A DNA stretch of 42,309 nt from Chloroflexota bacterium (GTDB lineage: Bacteria > Chloroflexota > Dehalococcoidia > Lucifugimonadales > UBA3495). A model generated the notes under the pieces. The model was not told the DNA's origin. It saw only the letters and a list, made by a program, of their open reading frames with translations, and did not search any database. The DNA is taken from NCBI GenBank assembly GCA_022573285.1, contig JACZUF010000027.1, forward strand, positions 1 to 42,309, given 5' to 3'. The position numbers were made by a program, and so were the translations under genes. Of the stretch, positions 8,610-15,402 are shown piece after piece. Numbering within the stretch: the first letter of the stretch is position 1; each line of letters starts with the position of its first letter.

Positions 8610-9755
8610 TCAGTCGTTGGCGGCGGCGGGCACGCCGGAGGACGCCTGGGCCTTCTCCTTGGCGCGGAAGTGGGGAATGACATGCTTGCCGAACATGGTC
8701 AGGGTGTTCATCACCTCTTCGTGCCTGGCCGGGCCGATGGCCGACAGCAAGAATATCTGCTCGATCCCCAAAGCCTCGTAGCGCTCGAAGAACTCGATGC
8801 ATTGGTCGGGGGTGCCTACGCAGAAGGAAGTGCCCCGCTTCACGGTCTCGCTGGCGGTGGCGTCTCCGGGGTGCGGGCCGGCGGCCAACCTCATGTCGCG
8901 TTCGTAGTACCCCTGGTAATCGGGCGGCACGGTGGCCGGATCGACGCCCTGCCATACCAGGCGGGCGCGGTCCCGCTGTTGGTCCATGTACCAGCCCACC
9001 AGTTCCGTGCCCCTTCCCTCGATCTCCTTGGGGTCTTCGTGGCAAAATCCGGCGGTCATCAGGGCGTTGTGGTTGTTCACCAGCCCAACGGAGGCTTTAG
9101 CGGTCTTTAGACATTTTTGATAGAGCTGGAGAACGTTGCTCACCTTATCGGGGCCGCCCTCGCTGCCGACCAGGGCGCCCAGCCCCAACTCGGCGGCGGT
9201 CCGGGTGGTTTCCTCGCTGGTACACGCCGACCAGAGCGGCGGATGGGGTTTTTGGATGGGTTTGGGAAGCACCTCCCTGGGAGGGATCTGATAGTACTTG
9301 CCCTCGTGGGAGACCACTTTCTCGGTCCAGATCTTAGGCAGGACCTGGGCGAACTCTTCCCACATCCCCCTGGTGTCTTCCAGTTTCGTCCCAAAGGGGG
9401 TTAGCTGGTACGGATACCCGGTGCGGCCCAGGCCTACGTCCACCCGGCCGTGGCTGAGTATGTCCAGGGTGGCCATGCGGGCCGCGGTGTGCAGGGGATG
9501 ATGGATCGGCGCCAACACCACACCCACGCCCAGGCGGATACGTGAGGTGCGTTGGCTCACCGCGGCCAGGGTCAGGTCAGGCGCACTGTTGTGGGACCAT
9601 ACCGGGCGGAAATGGTGCTCCGAGAACCAAACGCTGTCGTAGCCCATCTCTTCGGCGTAGGCGATCTGGTCCAGGGCCTCCCAGATGCGCCTGGCTTCGC
9701 TTTCTTCGTCCCATGGTTTGGGGACTTGTATCTGGTAGAACAACCCGAACTTCAT
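8610..9755 (-). CDS. LLM-class flavin-dependent oxidoreductase (luciferase-like, alkanal monooxygenase type)
   Basis: 381 residues starting MKFGLFYQIQVPKPW. The segment YDSVWFSEHHFRP and the run RIRLGVGVVLAPIHHPLHTAARMATLDILSHGRVDVGLGRTGYP are diagnostic of the FMN-dependent bacterial-luciferase-like subgroup. It is longer than the F420 type owing to the insertion around residues 150-230. It probably uses FMNH2 and oxygen on an organic substrate. The downstream LLM gene follows after 29 bp, so the two may act in one pathway. The start has a GAGG element about eight bases from the ATG. Confidence 0.88.
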   Translation of the reverse strand: MKFGLFYQIQVPKPWDEESEARRIWEALDQIAYAEEMGYDSVWFSEHHFRPVWSHNSAPDLTLAAVSQRTSRIRLGVGVVLAPIHHPLHTAARMATLDILSHGRVDVGLGRTGYPYQLTPFGTKLEDTRGMWEEFAQVLPKIWTEKVVSHEGKYYQIPPREVLPKPIQKPHPPLWSACTSEETTRTAAELGLGALVGSEGGPDKVSNVLQLYQKCLKTAKASVGLVNNHNALMTAGFCHEDPKEIEGRGTELVGWYMDQQRDRARLVWQGVDPATVPPDYQGYYERDMRLAAGPHPGDATASETVKRGTSFCVGTPDQCIEFFERYEALGIEQIFLLSAIGPARHEEVMNTLTMFGKHVIPHFRAKEKAQASSGVPAAAND

Positions 9756-10048
9756 GAGGTCCTCTTTGTGGCGTCGATTGGCTTGGGTCCAGTAGTCGCC
9801 ATTATAGAGAGGAGATGGGGGCCGTCAATGCTGCGTTTGGCTGCAAGGGTTGGGCGCGGCCGGTATCGGAGGGACGGAAGAACGGCAAGATTCGAGCCGT
9901 TTCTTGGACCGCCGCGCTTTGCCCTGATCTATGGTGGTTCGGTTGGTTGGCGCCGTTATTCACGCGATTGGAAGATCGGTCGTCTTGTATAAATCGTCCC
10001 GCTCGGTCACCCTACAGCCGGGCCTAGAATGTTGGCCCGGAATGTTAG
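9756..10048. other. Intergenic region between divergent genes, no gene seen
   Basis: These 293 bp separate the LLM operon (minus) from the Nudix gene (plus). They must hold both promoters, but I cannot pick a convincing -35/-10 pair. Short open frames here show no family resemblance and no ribosome-binding site. Confidence 0.4.
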
Positions 10049-10573
10049 ATGAAAAACGCACCAGAGGTTTTTGGAACGGCCTGTGGACTGGAGAATGTCA
10101 TCCAGATGAGCACCCTAAGATTCGGCGAAGGGATCGGGAAAGAAGGCGTATTGCGGCCTGGCGCTTCGGCGTTGATCTTCGATGAGGCCAGGGAGCGGGT
10201 CTTGTTGACCCGCCGGGAGGACAATGGCCGCTGGTGTCTCCCCGGCGGCGGAATGGACCCGGGAGAAAGCGCCGCCGAGGCCTGCGTCAGGGAAGTATTG
10301 GAGGAGACGGGCCTGGAGGTGCGGGTCACCAAACTGGTGGGCATCTACACCACCCCGGACCTGCTCATTGAATATCCCGACGGCAACAAGATTCAACCCG
10401 TCGCATTCAGCTTTGAAGTCGAGATAACCGGCGGGGAACTGGGTCTTAGCGACGAGACCACCGGCTTTGGATGGTACACCGTGGCCGAAATCGAGGCCAT
10501 GGACACCATGGAGCATCACGTCCAACGGGTCCGCGACGGGGTCAAGAACCGCCCGGAAGCGGTCTTTCAGTGA
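10049..10573 (+). CDS. NUDIX hydrolase
   Basis: 174 residues. A complete Nudix box is visible at about residues 65-90: GGGMDPGESAAEACVREVLEETGLEV, i.e. G-x5-E-x7-R-E-V-x-E-E-x-G. The preceding RVLLTRREDNGRWCLPGG is the usual strand leading into it. It hydrolyses a nucleoside diphosphate linked to another moiety, in the manner of the ADP-ribose/NADH pyrophosphatase type. The specificity cannot be told. Two starts are possible: ATG 10049 (GGA eight bases upstream) or ATG 10106 (MSTLRFGEG). The core domain is unaffected. The next small ORF starts two bases after the stop. Confidence 0.88.
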   Translation: MKNAPEVFGTACGLENVIQMSTLRFGEGIGKEGVLRPGASALIFDEARERVLLTRREDNGRWCLPGGGMDPGESAAEACVREVLEETGLEVRVTKLVGIYTTPDLLIEYPDGNKIQPVAFSFEVEITGGELGLSDETTGFGWYTVAEIEAMDTMEHHVQRVRDGVKNRPEAVFQ

Positions 10574-10574
10574 C

Positions 10575-10751
10575 GTGGTGAACAGCATCATCCGGTCCAT
10601 GTTCAAGCTGCTGTGCCGGACCTTGCGCCTGGCCCTGTGGCTGCTGGCGGCGGCGCTGCGCCTGACTCTGGGCTTGGCCTGGCGGCGGACCTTTGGGCGG
10701 TCCACGGTCTACGTCCGGCGGGAGTACAATCTTCACTCCCGGTCCTTGTGA
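10575..10751 (+). CDS. Possible small basic membrane protein
   Basis: An uncalled 58-residue frame begins with GTG (10575 or 10578) directly behind the Nudix stop at 10573. It has one hydrophobic stretch (LRLALWLLAAALRLTLGLAW) flanked by arginines and a basic tail ending YVRREYNLHSRSL. The arrangement suggests translational coupling. It has no recognisable family, no own ribosome-binding site, and could be chance in GC-rich DNA. Confidence 0.3.
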   Translation: MVNSIIRSMFKLLCRTLRLALWLLAAALRLTLGLAWRRTFGRSTVYVRREYNLHSRSL

Positions 10752-10949
10752 CATGCCGCTTGTCCAGACGCGAACCGCTTGGTAATGGAAGATCATGTAG
10801 ATTAAGAAACGGCTGGAAAGACCCGTCCCGGAAGCGCCAGGGCACAGCGGGGCCTACCTGGTGTTCATCCTCGATCGGAGATTTCGGCGAATGGCTTCTG
10901 CCGTTTTCCGGAGTTCTTCGTCTGATTGATGGCCGTCGTGGGCTTGAGG
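10752..10949. other. Intergenic region between convergent genes
   Basis: About 200 bp between the plus-strand Nudix unit and the 3' end of the minus-strand MBL gene. I see no gene and no clear terminator hairpin. Confidence 0.35.
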
Positions 10950-12323
10950 CTAAGCGCCGATGTGTCTCCTAAGGAACCACCAAAACCTCTGGGCCGTGCG
11001 ATATACATCGCTGTCTGCGTCAATCCGGGTCTTTATCGCTTGAGCTGTATTGGTCTGAATCCGATGCCTTAGATAATCTAGAGGAGCGCGGCGGCGATAT
11101 TCATGGAAGTATCGTTCAACTTCATCGCGAGTCTTCGCCCTTCCGTTATCGGCGTACTTCCCGACAAAGGGCGTGAAATCCGGATAGAGACCTGATCGAG
11201 GCCAATCCCCAATCAATCTGGTTCTCATGAAATTGCCGATCAGGAGATCGTCGAAAATTTCGTAACGAATGGCGCGCATCAGTGAATGCCTGGGCACTTC
11301 GAAGACAATTCCCTTCTTAAACCCTTTGTTCTTGAGTTCGACTACGTGCTCCTCTCCTCCAACTTTGAGGGTGACAAAGTCCATCACGCTTTGTAGTTTT
11401 TCTATGGCGCAAAAGTAGTCTCTAATCTTGGTAATGTCCTTTGTCTCCAGCGGTTCACCCCAGTCATCTCCAAATTCTGTCGAGTCAACGACGGTGTCGG
11501 GAGTTTCGGCAGGACTTATTTCTTGTGGAATGTCAGTCAGGCAATCGTACCGGGTATATGCGGGCAGCAAAGTACAACGTTGTGACTGGAAACCGTCGGC
11601 GTAGTCTCCGAGCGCCGTGGCATACTCCCTCGCCCACACACTGTCAGACCTCTGGTACTTGTGGAGCGAACTGAATGGAATCACGTTGCTCACGCCGTAT
11701 GTTTCAGCGACGCGGGCGATGTGCCGCCCTACAGGGTCTCCAGTGGCGTTGGGTGGGTCGATACGATGGCCGTCTTCGTCAACGAAGTTAATCATGTCGA
11801 CGTCTCCGTATCCGAAACCCTGAAGCAGGAAACTGGTTTTGTACTGGCGTATGGTTTTTTGGACGAAGGGACCCCACCCTTTAGCAGTCATATCATTGAG
11901 GTTCACCAAAAGTTTCCCCCCGACGTCGATCATCAGCAGGGAATCTTGGTTGTAGTCCGGTACGGTCACAATATTTATCCGTTCGGACAAGTTGGTCCAA
12001 ACCCGGTCCTGAAGCACCAGAACTTTAAATCCCAGGCGTCGCAGGTCGCTTGCGATTCTCCCCCCGACGTGATTGGCCATTAGGATCGTCGAGCCCTTTA
12101 ACAAATTAAGGGACGCAACACTCAAGTGGTCCGGATGCCCGTGAGAAATCCAAATATATTCGGCCGCCTTAATCGCCTCAAGCTGTTCAATTGGGATTTC
12201 ATGAGATAGGGTCCAACTGCCGAAATATGCGTCTCCTTCAATCCAAGGGTCAGTGACTAATACCGGTTTCTTGTCATATGCGACGATGATTGCATTCCCG
12301 ATGGTGTCGAAGCCCAAATTCAT
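10950..12323 (-). CDS. MBL-fold metallo-hydrolase with C-terminal SCP2-like/CMAH-like extension
   Basis: 457 residues. The N-terminal domain has the metallo-beta-lactamase signature IWISHGHPDHLSVASLNLL (HxHxDH, about residue 60) and a UlaG-like beginning (DTIGNAIIVAYDKKPVLVTDPWI). The C-terminal 170 residues (VDFVTLKVGGEEHVVELKNKG, HSLMRAIRYEIFDDLLIGNFMRT) resemble the tail of MBL proteins related to CMP-Neu5Ac hydroxylase, where this part looks like a sterol-carrier fold. The assignment of the tail is from memory and weaker. A GAGGAGA site precedes the ATG. The base composition is visibly poorer in G+C than its neighbours, hinting at horizontal acquisition. Substrate unknown. Confidence 0.75.
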   Translation of the reverse strand: MNLGFDTIGNAIIVAYDKKPVLVTDPWIEGDAYFGSWTLSHEIPIEQLEAIKAAEYIWISHGHPDHLSVASLNLLKGSTILMANHVGGRIASDLRRLGFKVLVLQDRVWTNLSERINIVTVPDYNQDSLLMIDVGGKLLVNLNDMTAKGWGPFVQKTIRQYKTSFLLQGFGYGDVDMINFVDEDGHRIDPPNATGDPVGRHIARVAETYGVSNVIPFSSLHKYQRSDSVWAREYATALGDYADGFQSQRCTLLPAYTRYDCLTDIPQEISPAETPDTVVDSTEFGDDWGEPLETKDITKIRDYFCAIEKLQSVMDFVTLKVGGEEHVVELKNKGFKKGIVFEVPRHSLMRAIRYEIFDDLLIGNFMRTRLIGDWPRSGLYPDFTPFVGKYADNGRAKTRDEVERYFHEYRRRAPLDYLRHRIQTNTAQAIKTRIDADSDVYRTAQRFWWFLRRHIGA

Positions 12324-12436
12324 CAGAGTATCTCCTCGAAGATTTGCAATCCCTACCCGTCCTATATGTTCCTGGAGCGCTGTGTGAACCCGGCAAGCAC
12401 CGGGGCGAAATCAGCGGCGCCCGAGGGTCTTCATTA

Positions 12437-12643
12437 TCACAGGTGCCAGTGCCGCGGCGGCTCTTGGCCGGCGGGAAGGAGGCGTATCTGCAGCGCGGTA
12501 ATCATGAACGCCCGGCCGCAGCTGCGGCATCCCCATCTGCCGAAGGGGTGGAAACCCTCTCTGCGGTGTATCTCGGTGCTCTTGCACCTGGCACACGCTT
12601 TTACCTCGTAGGGGACTTCGTCGGGTTGGGAGGGTGTCGTCAT
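12437..12643 (-). CDS. Small zinc-ribbon protein
   Basis: 68 residues from the ATG at 12643, which is preceded by AGAAGG at six bases. The frame runs on upstream to 12808, but that part is read through the 24-bp hairpin repeats and is not credible. Two CxxC pairs, CARCKS at about residue 17 and CRSCGRAF at about residue 39, form a compact four-Cys zinc ribbon around a basic/aromatic stretch (HRREGFHPFGRWG). A nucleic-acid or protein-interaction role is possible, but no family is recognised. It follows the cupin gene on the same strand with the hairpin array between them. Confidence 0.6.
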   Translation of the reverse strand: MTTPSQPDEVPYEVKACARCKSTEIHRREGFHPFGRWGCRSCGRAFMITALQIRLLPAGQEPPRHWHL

Positions 12644-12676
12644 GTCTGACCTTCTCGGTCTGATCTGCGTCTGGCA

Positions 12677-12742
12677 CGCCGCTACGGAAGCGGCCCGAAA
12701 CGCCGCTAGGGCAGCGGCCCGAAACGCCGCTAGGGCAGCGGC
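12677..12742. repeat. 24-bp tandem hairpin repeat, about 2.75 copies
   Basis: Copies lie at 12677-12700, 12701-12724 and (partial) 12725-12742; the unit is CGCCGCTAGGGCAGCGGCCC plus GAAA, and copy 1 differs at two or three bases. Each unit contains the inverted repeat GCCGCT / AGCGGC with a five-base loop, so the RNA would form two or three consecutive small hairpins. On the minus strand each unit reads GPLP-stop, so the array consists of repeated copies of the end of the cupin gene including its TAG. Confidence 0.75.
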
Positions 12743-13056
12743 ATCGAGATGCTGACGGAGTGCACCGGGAAGCGGGTCTTGTGGCCCTGCCCGGTCAAAT
12801 CCTCCCACAACCTCAGGTCGTTGGGCCCAAAACTGTGCACCGTGCCGTCGGCCAATTGGATATCGATCTGCCCGCTCAACATGCTCATCCAGCGGCGGCG
12901 GGGAGCGGGGTGAAACTCCGAGAACTCGGTGGGCTCATTGATCTGGATGGAACTACCGGTGCAGGTCTTGAGGGTCTCCAGGAGCGGGTCGTCCAGTTGC
13001 AGTTCTTCGATGATGCTCTTTCCATCATCGCCGGTGTACATCCGGTAGATGCCCAT
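12730..13056 (-). CDS. Small cupin-fold protein
   Basis: 108 residues from the ATG at 13056, which has a perfect AGGAGG eight bases upstream. The longer open frame to 13161 begins inside the duplicated tRNA fragment and is an artefact. The conserved part is WMSMLSGQIDIQLADGTVHSFGPNDLRLWEDLTGQGHKTRF, the second beta-hairpin of a single-domain cupin with the terminal GxGH. Such proteins often bind a metal or a small carboxylate, but ligands are not obvious here (one His in the last motif). The gene abuts the right-hand junction of the integrated element and ends inside the 24-bp repeats. Confidence 0.7.
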   Translation of the reverse strand: MGIYRMYTGDDGKSIIEELQLDDPLLETLKTCTGSSIQINEPTEFSEFHPAPRRRWMSMLSGQIDIQLADGTVHSFGPNDLRLWEDLTGQGHKTRFPVHSVSISMPLP

Positions 13057-13110
13057 TATGGAGTCCTCCTGGAATTGGCGCTCTAAGCTGAGGGGTAACT
13101 GAGTGAAAGA

Positions 13111-13157
13111 TGGAGCCGGTGATGGGAATCGAACCCGCGACCTGCTGTTTACGAAAC
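13111..13157 (-). repeat. Attachment-site copy: duplicated 3' half of tRNA-Thr
   Basis: These 47 bp are identical to 15311-15357, the part of the intact tRNA-Thr from the anticodon loop to the encoded CCA. The match ends sharply on both sides (A13110 vs C15310; T13158 vs A15358). A duplicated tRNA 3' half at a distance is the hallmark of tyrosine-integrase insertion at a tRNA gene, so this is the distal att site. Confidence 0.88.
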
Positions 13158-13253
13158 TCAAGCCCGACGTACCGATAGGCTTTTATAGTCCAATGTGCTT
13201 GCAAATTCATGCCTAATTCAACACAAATGGCCCCTTTAGTCAACTCCAATGGT

Positions 13254-13281
13254 GTGGACTTCGTGGACAATCCGTGGACAT
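13254..13281 (+). repeat. GTGGAC direct repeats near the left element end
   Basis: Three GTGGAC hexamers at 13254, 13263 and 13273. The 20-bp string CGTGGACAATCCGTGGACAT within this array recurs at 15234-15253 near the other end, in the same orientation. Paired short direct repeats just inside each att site are what integrase arm-type sites look like. The assignment is inference. Confidence 0.5.
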
Positions 13282-13289
13282 TTTCAAGC

Positions 13290-13376
13290 TCAGGATCGGT
13301 CTAATAATCTCTCAACTGCCAAAGCCGACTCTTCCTGCATCCCTGGAAGTACGTGGCTGTAGATGTCCATAGGCTC
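13290..13376 (-). pseudogene. Tyrosine integrase C-terminal remnant
   Basis: Read on the minus strand from about 13376 to the TGA at 13290-13292, the frame gives EPMDI then YSHVLPGMQEESALAVERL and a short tail to the stop. This is the end of a tyrosine recombinase including the catalytic Tyr of the (T/I)YSHV motif. The same frame is closed by a TGA just upstream of 13377, so no complete integrase precedes it. It sits between the att copy and the rest of the element, the usual place for int. Confidence 0.7.
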
Positions 13377-13479
13377 TCATGGGCTTGGTCGTCTCGGGCA
13401 ATAACTCGCGCTCTTAGCGGGATATGGCCGGGCTGGGTGTTAAAGGCGTGGTCGCCCAAGTAGTGTTTACGGTCGTGGG

Positions 13480-13600
13480 CATGCACACGCAACGTTGGCC
13501 CTGTCTGCCGGCGTAAACCCGAAGATCGTGAGTGAGCGATACCCCATTCAGGAATCGGCCCATGCAACCCCCTCACGCCTACAGCCACTTCTCCAACGCC
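13480..13600 (+). pseudogene. Tyrosine integrase catalytic-core remnant, opposite orientation
   Basis: On the plus strand, 13480-13539 encode HAHATLALSAGVNPKIVSER, the HxxH-type box II and following helix of tyrosine integrases. The catalytic Arg codon normally before it is lost at the junction. Downstream, another frame gives AYSHFSNAS near 13577-13603, resembling the Tyr motif. The fragment is only 20 residues before frames break. It points the opposite way to the C-terminal remnant at 13290-13376, so either an inversion occurred or two integrases decayed here. Confidence 0.65.
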
Positions 13601-13810
13601 TCCATCTGCAACTCTTTACCACGCCTAGTCAGTTGAAACCCGCAGATTGGCCACCAGTGCCGATAATCTCGTGATGCACACCGTTGAACCGTCTACGGGG
13701 GTTCCTCGGAAAGAAATATTTTGCCCATCCGGGTCTCGTATTTATCGGGCTACGCAAACGTCGGTCGGCAAAGAAGTGTAATCAGCCGCAGCCGCGTACT
13801 GATGTTGTCG

Positions 13811-14416
13811 CTACACGAGTTCCTCATTGTGCCAATACAACGGCACTTCCTGCCCCATGTCGCTGCTAAACGAGTCGAGCCTGAGTATAATTTGGAAAGT
13901 CGAATAGAATTTACGGCTGCCGCTCTGGTAATCGATCCTGCCCTGAAACTCGACGTTCCTCCTCGTTTTCAGACTCCGTGCAAAGAAAGGAACCGGTCCC
14001 AGTTCGACCGTATAGTTGCCATCTTCTGATGGCATAATGGCCTTTCGCTCGGCATACTCATGCCATATGTACGTCAGGTCGGCCTCGGGTCGAGATTCGC
14101 CGTCTTCTCTCTCGGCAGTCAAAACCCCTTGCATGTGAACTGCTAGTGCGGGGAGAGGCCCTGCGTTTTTGGCGTTTATTGATAGAGTTCCAATATCTGC
14201 TTCGTAATCTAATCCCACTCGGCACGAGGCCTCATACACACCAATCCATGGGCGCATTCGGTCGCCAATTTCTCGTTCGGCCGTCAGTCGCTGTGCCCTT
14301 GTCTCCCGAACTGACCGCCATGCGAGCAATAATGAAGCTATCAGACCTAGCAAGCCCACGGCGCTCACTGCGGCTCCGATAGCCTGCCAAGTTCCTGGGT
14401 TGTTACCCCCAATCAC
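13811..14416 (-). CDS. Unknown membrane-anchored protein, element cargo
   Basis: 201 residues starting with GTG at 14416, without a strong ribosome-binding site. A single membrane helix at about residues 12-32 (IGAAVSAVGLLGLIASLLLAW) is followed by a charged helical stretch (RSVRETRAQRLTAEREIGDRMRPWIGV) and a C-terminal domain with beta-rich character (DIGTLSINAKNAGPLPALAVHMQGVL). The N-out/C-in topology and the PWIGV-type boundary are common in uncharacterised one-TM proteins found on genomic islands. I do not recognise a family. It lies inside the tRNA-Thr element and has codon use less GC-biased than the flanks. Confidence 0.6.
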   Translation of the reverse strand: MIGGNNPGTWQAIGAAVSAVGLLGLIASLLLAWRSVRETRAQRLTAEREIGDRMRPWIGVYEASCRVGLDYEADIGTLSINAKNAGPLPALAVHMQGVLTAEREDGESRPEADLTYIWHEYAERKAIMPSEDGNYTVELGPVPFFARSLKTRRNVEFQGRIDYQSGSRKFYSTFQIILRLDSFSSDMGQEVPLYWHNEELV

Positions 14417-14824
14417 TCAACTTTGGCACCAGCTAAACCACCGGTTAGCATTGACTTCTTACCCTGATTGAAGATACAACAAATGGCGCAGCTCCGACTC
14501 CCATACCAAAAGGACCAAAGATACGGCGTATCTCCTCTGCAATTTGTCTCCTCATCCGTTAGGGGAACGATAACCAAATTTGGTAGATTAGCTGACCGAT
14601 ACTACACTGTGGCCGCGTTAAAAATCCAGTATGAGGAAACGAAGACGCTACGGTAGTTACTTGACCTGGTTATGAGCAGTAAGTCTCGCACGCGACCCAA
14701 CAGCGCGACACCAGGGGTTAGCCGCATGCCAACGGTCTGACGATTGACCATTGCGGCGGCCCGTTATCATCGGCAATAACATATTTGATTCCCCAGGCTT
14801 CAGGATAAAAGAGGAAGAGCAAAG

Positions 14825-14974
14825 ATGGCGAAGACCACGACTCACCGGGATCCAATCAGGAGGGCAGCACGAATCGAAAGGAGAGCGAAGAAGCGGGTCG
14901 AAACCGTGATGAGGAAGAAGCTAGTGAAGACGAGGAAAAACACGCGATTGCCCACGACCGATAAGCCGATCTAG
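14825..14974 (+). CDS. Small highly basic protein (49 aa), element cargo
   Basis: An ATG at 14825, preceded by GAGGAAGAGC, opens a frame of 49 codons rich in Arg/Lys (RRAARIERRAKKRVETVMRK) and ending ...TTDKPI-TAG at 14972-14974. The same frame stays open after the TAG for another 53 codons to a TAA at 15134-15136. The continuation (EDFDALVARVVSASESPVRP) has a more ordinary composition. It may be a DNA- or RNA-binding peptide, the N-terminal part of a gene broken by an amber codon, or chance. Confidence 0.4.
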   Translation: MAKTTTHRDPIRRAARIERRAKKRVETVMRKKLVKTRKNTRLPTTDKPI

Positions 14975-14976
14975 GA

Positions 14977-15230
14977 GGACTTTGACGCCCTGGTCGCCCG
15001 AGTTGTTTCAGCCAGCGAATCTCCCGTCCGACCCACACTACTTGACCAAGGGGTGGCTGCTCGCCAACGGGCCACCCCGACTGAAACACCCAAAAATGTT
15101 TCCGGCGTTCACATCAGACTGCCGGGCGTTTCCTAAGCCCTGCCGGGGGGGTCGAGAGATGATTCTGCAGCGGAAATCGGTAACGCCAACGGGCCAGCGA
15201 TTTGTGCCTGAGAAACACCACTCAGGAAAA
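14977..15230. other. Element DNA without a recognisable intact gene
   Basis: Apart from the post-amber continuation of the small basic ORF up to 15136, I see no gene here. The segment 15055-15080 and the segment near 15190 both contain CCAACGGGCCA, a short internal duplication. Confidence 0.35.
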
Positions 15231-15233
15231 GTT

Positions 15234-15253
15234 CGTGGACAATCCGTGGACAT
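15234..15253 (+). repeat. GTGGAC direct repeats near the tRNA end of the element
   Basis: The 20-bp string CGTGGACAATCCGTGGACAT repeats that at 13262-13281 in the same orientation. It lies about 60 bp from the tRNA end, and its partner lies about 105 bp from the other att copy, fitting arm-type integrase sites. Confidence 0.5.
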
Positions 15254-15268
15254 TCGTTCAAATGCAAA

Positions 15269-15298
15269 GCCCTCCAAAGCATCTTGGAGGGCTTCTTT
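15269..15298. terminator. Intrinsic terminator downstream of tRNA-Thr (bidirectional)
   Basis: A perfect nine-base-pair stem, GCCCTCCAA (15269-15277) with TTGGAGGGC (15284-15292), encloses a six-base loop. On the plus strand it is followed by TTCTTT, and on the minus strand by TTTGCATTT. It lies 19 bp beyond the CCA end of the minus-strand tRNA-Thr, so its likely job is to end that transcript. Confidence 0.8.
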
Positions 15299-15310
15299 GT
15301 GCCTAAAAAC

Positions 15311-15385
15311 TGGAGCCGGTGATGGGAATCGAACCCGCGACCTGCTGTTTACGAAACAGCTGCTCTGCCACTGAGCTACACCGGC
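15311..15385 (-). tRNA. tRNA-Thr(CGT)
   Basis: Minus-strand cloverleaf: acceptor GCCGGTG/CACCGGC, anticodon stem GCTGT/ACAGC with loop TTCGTAA (anticodon CGT, Thr), variable loop AGGTC, T-loop TTCGATT, and an encoded CCA (15311-15313). The T stem GCGGG/CCCAT is imperfect, with one G-U and one C-A pair. It is the attachment site of the element at 13.1-15.4 kb: its 3' half was supplied by the element and is duplicated at 13111-13157. Confidence 0.9.
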
Positions 15386-15402
15386 CCGGCCGCGATTTTT
15401 CG

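Larger units (their letters stand above)
13111..15357. mobile_element. Decayed integrative element in tRNA-Thr(CGT)
   Basis: The element is bounded by the perfect 47-bp direct repeat at 13111-13157 and 15311-15357, a period of exactly 2,200 bp. Inside are fragments of a tyrosine integrase in both orientations, GTGGAC-type repeats close to each end that could be arm sites, a membrane-anchored unknown protein and a small basic ORF. Its G+C is visibly below that of the flanks. No intact integrase or excisionase is left, so it should be immobile unless helped in trans. Confidence 0.78.

Noticed and set aside
7696-9045. A 449-residue frame covering the second LLM gene and beyond
   Set aside because: The first 155 residues are an Arg/Pro-rich shadow of the neighbouring LLM gene; the family start and ribosome site are at 8580.
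13025-13270. A frame reading across the duplicated tRNA fragment and the cupin start
   Set aside because: It is produced by the tRNA 3'-half (the familiar RSRVRFPSPAP-type translation in the neighbouring frame) and has no coding support.
14657-15089. Minus-strand frames of 62 and 77 residues inside the relic element
   Set aside because: Both lie opposite the better supported small basic ORF and show low-complexity Ser/Arg composition without a ribosome site.
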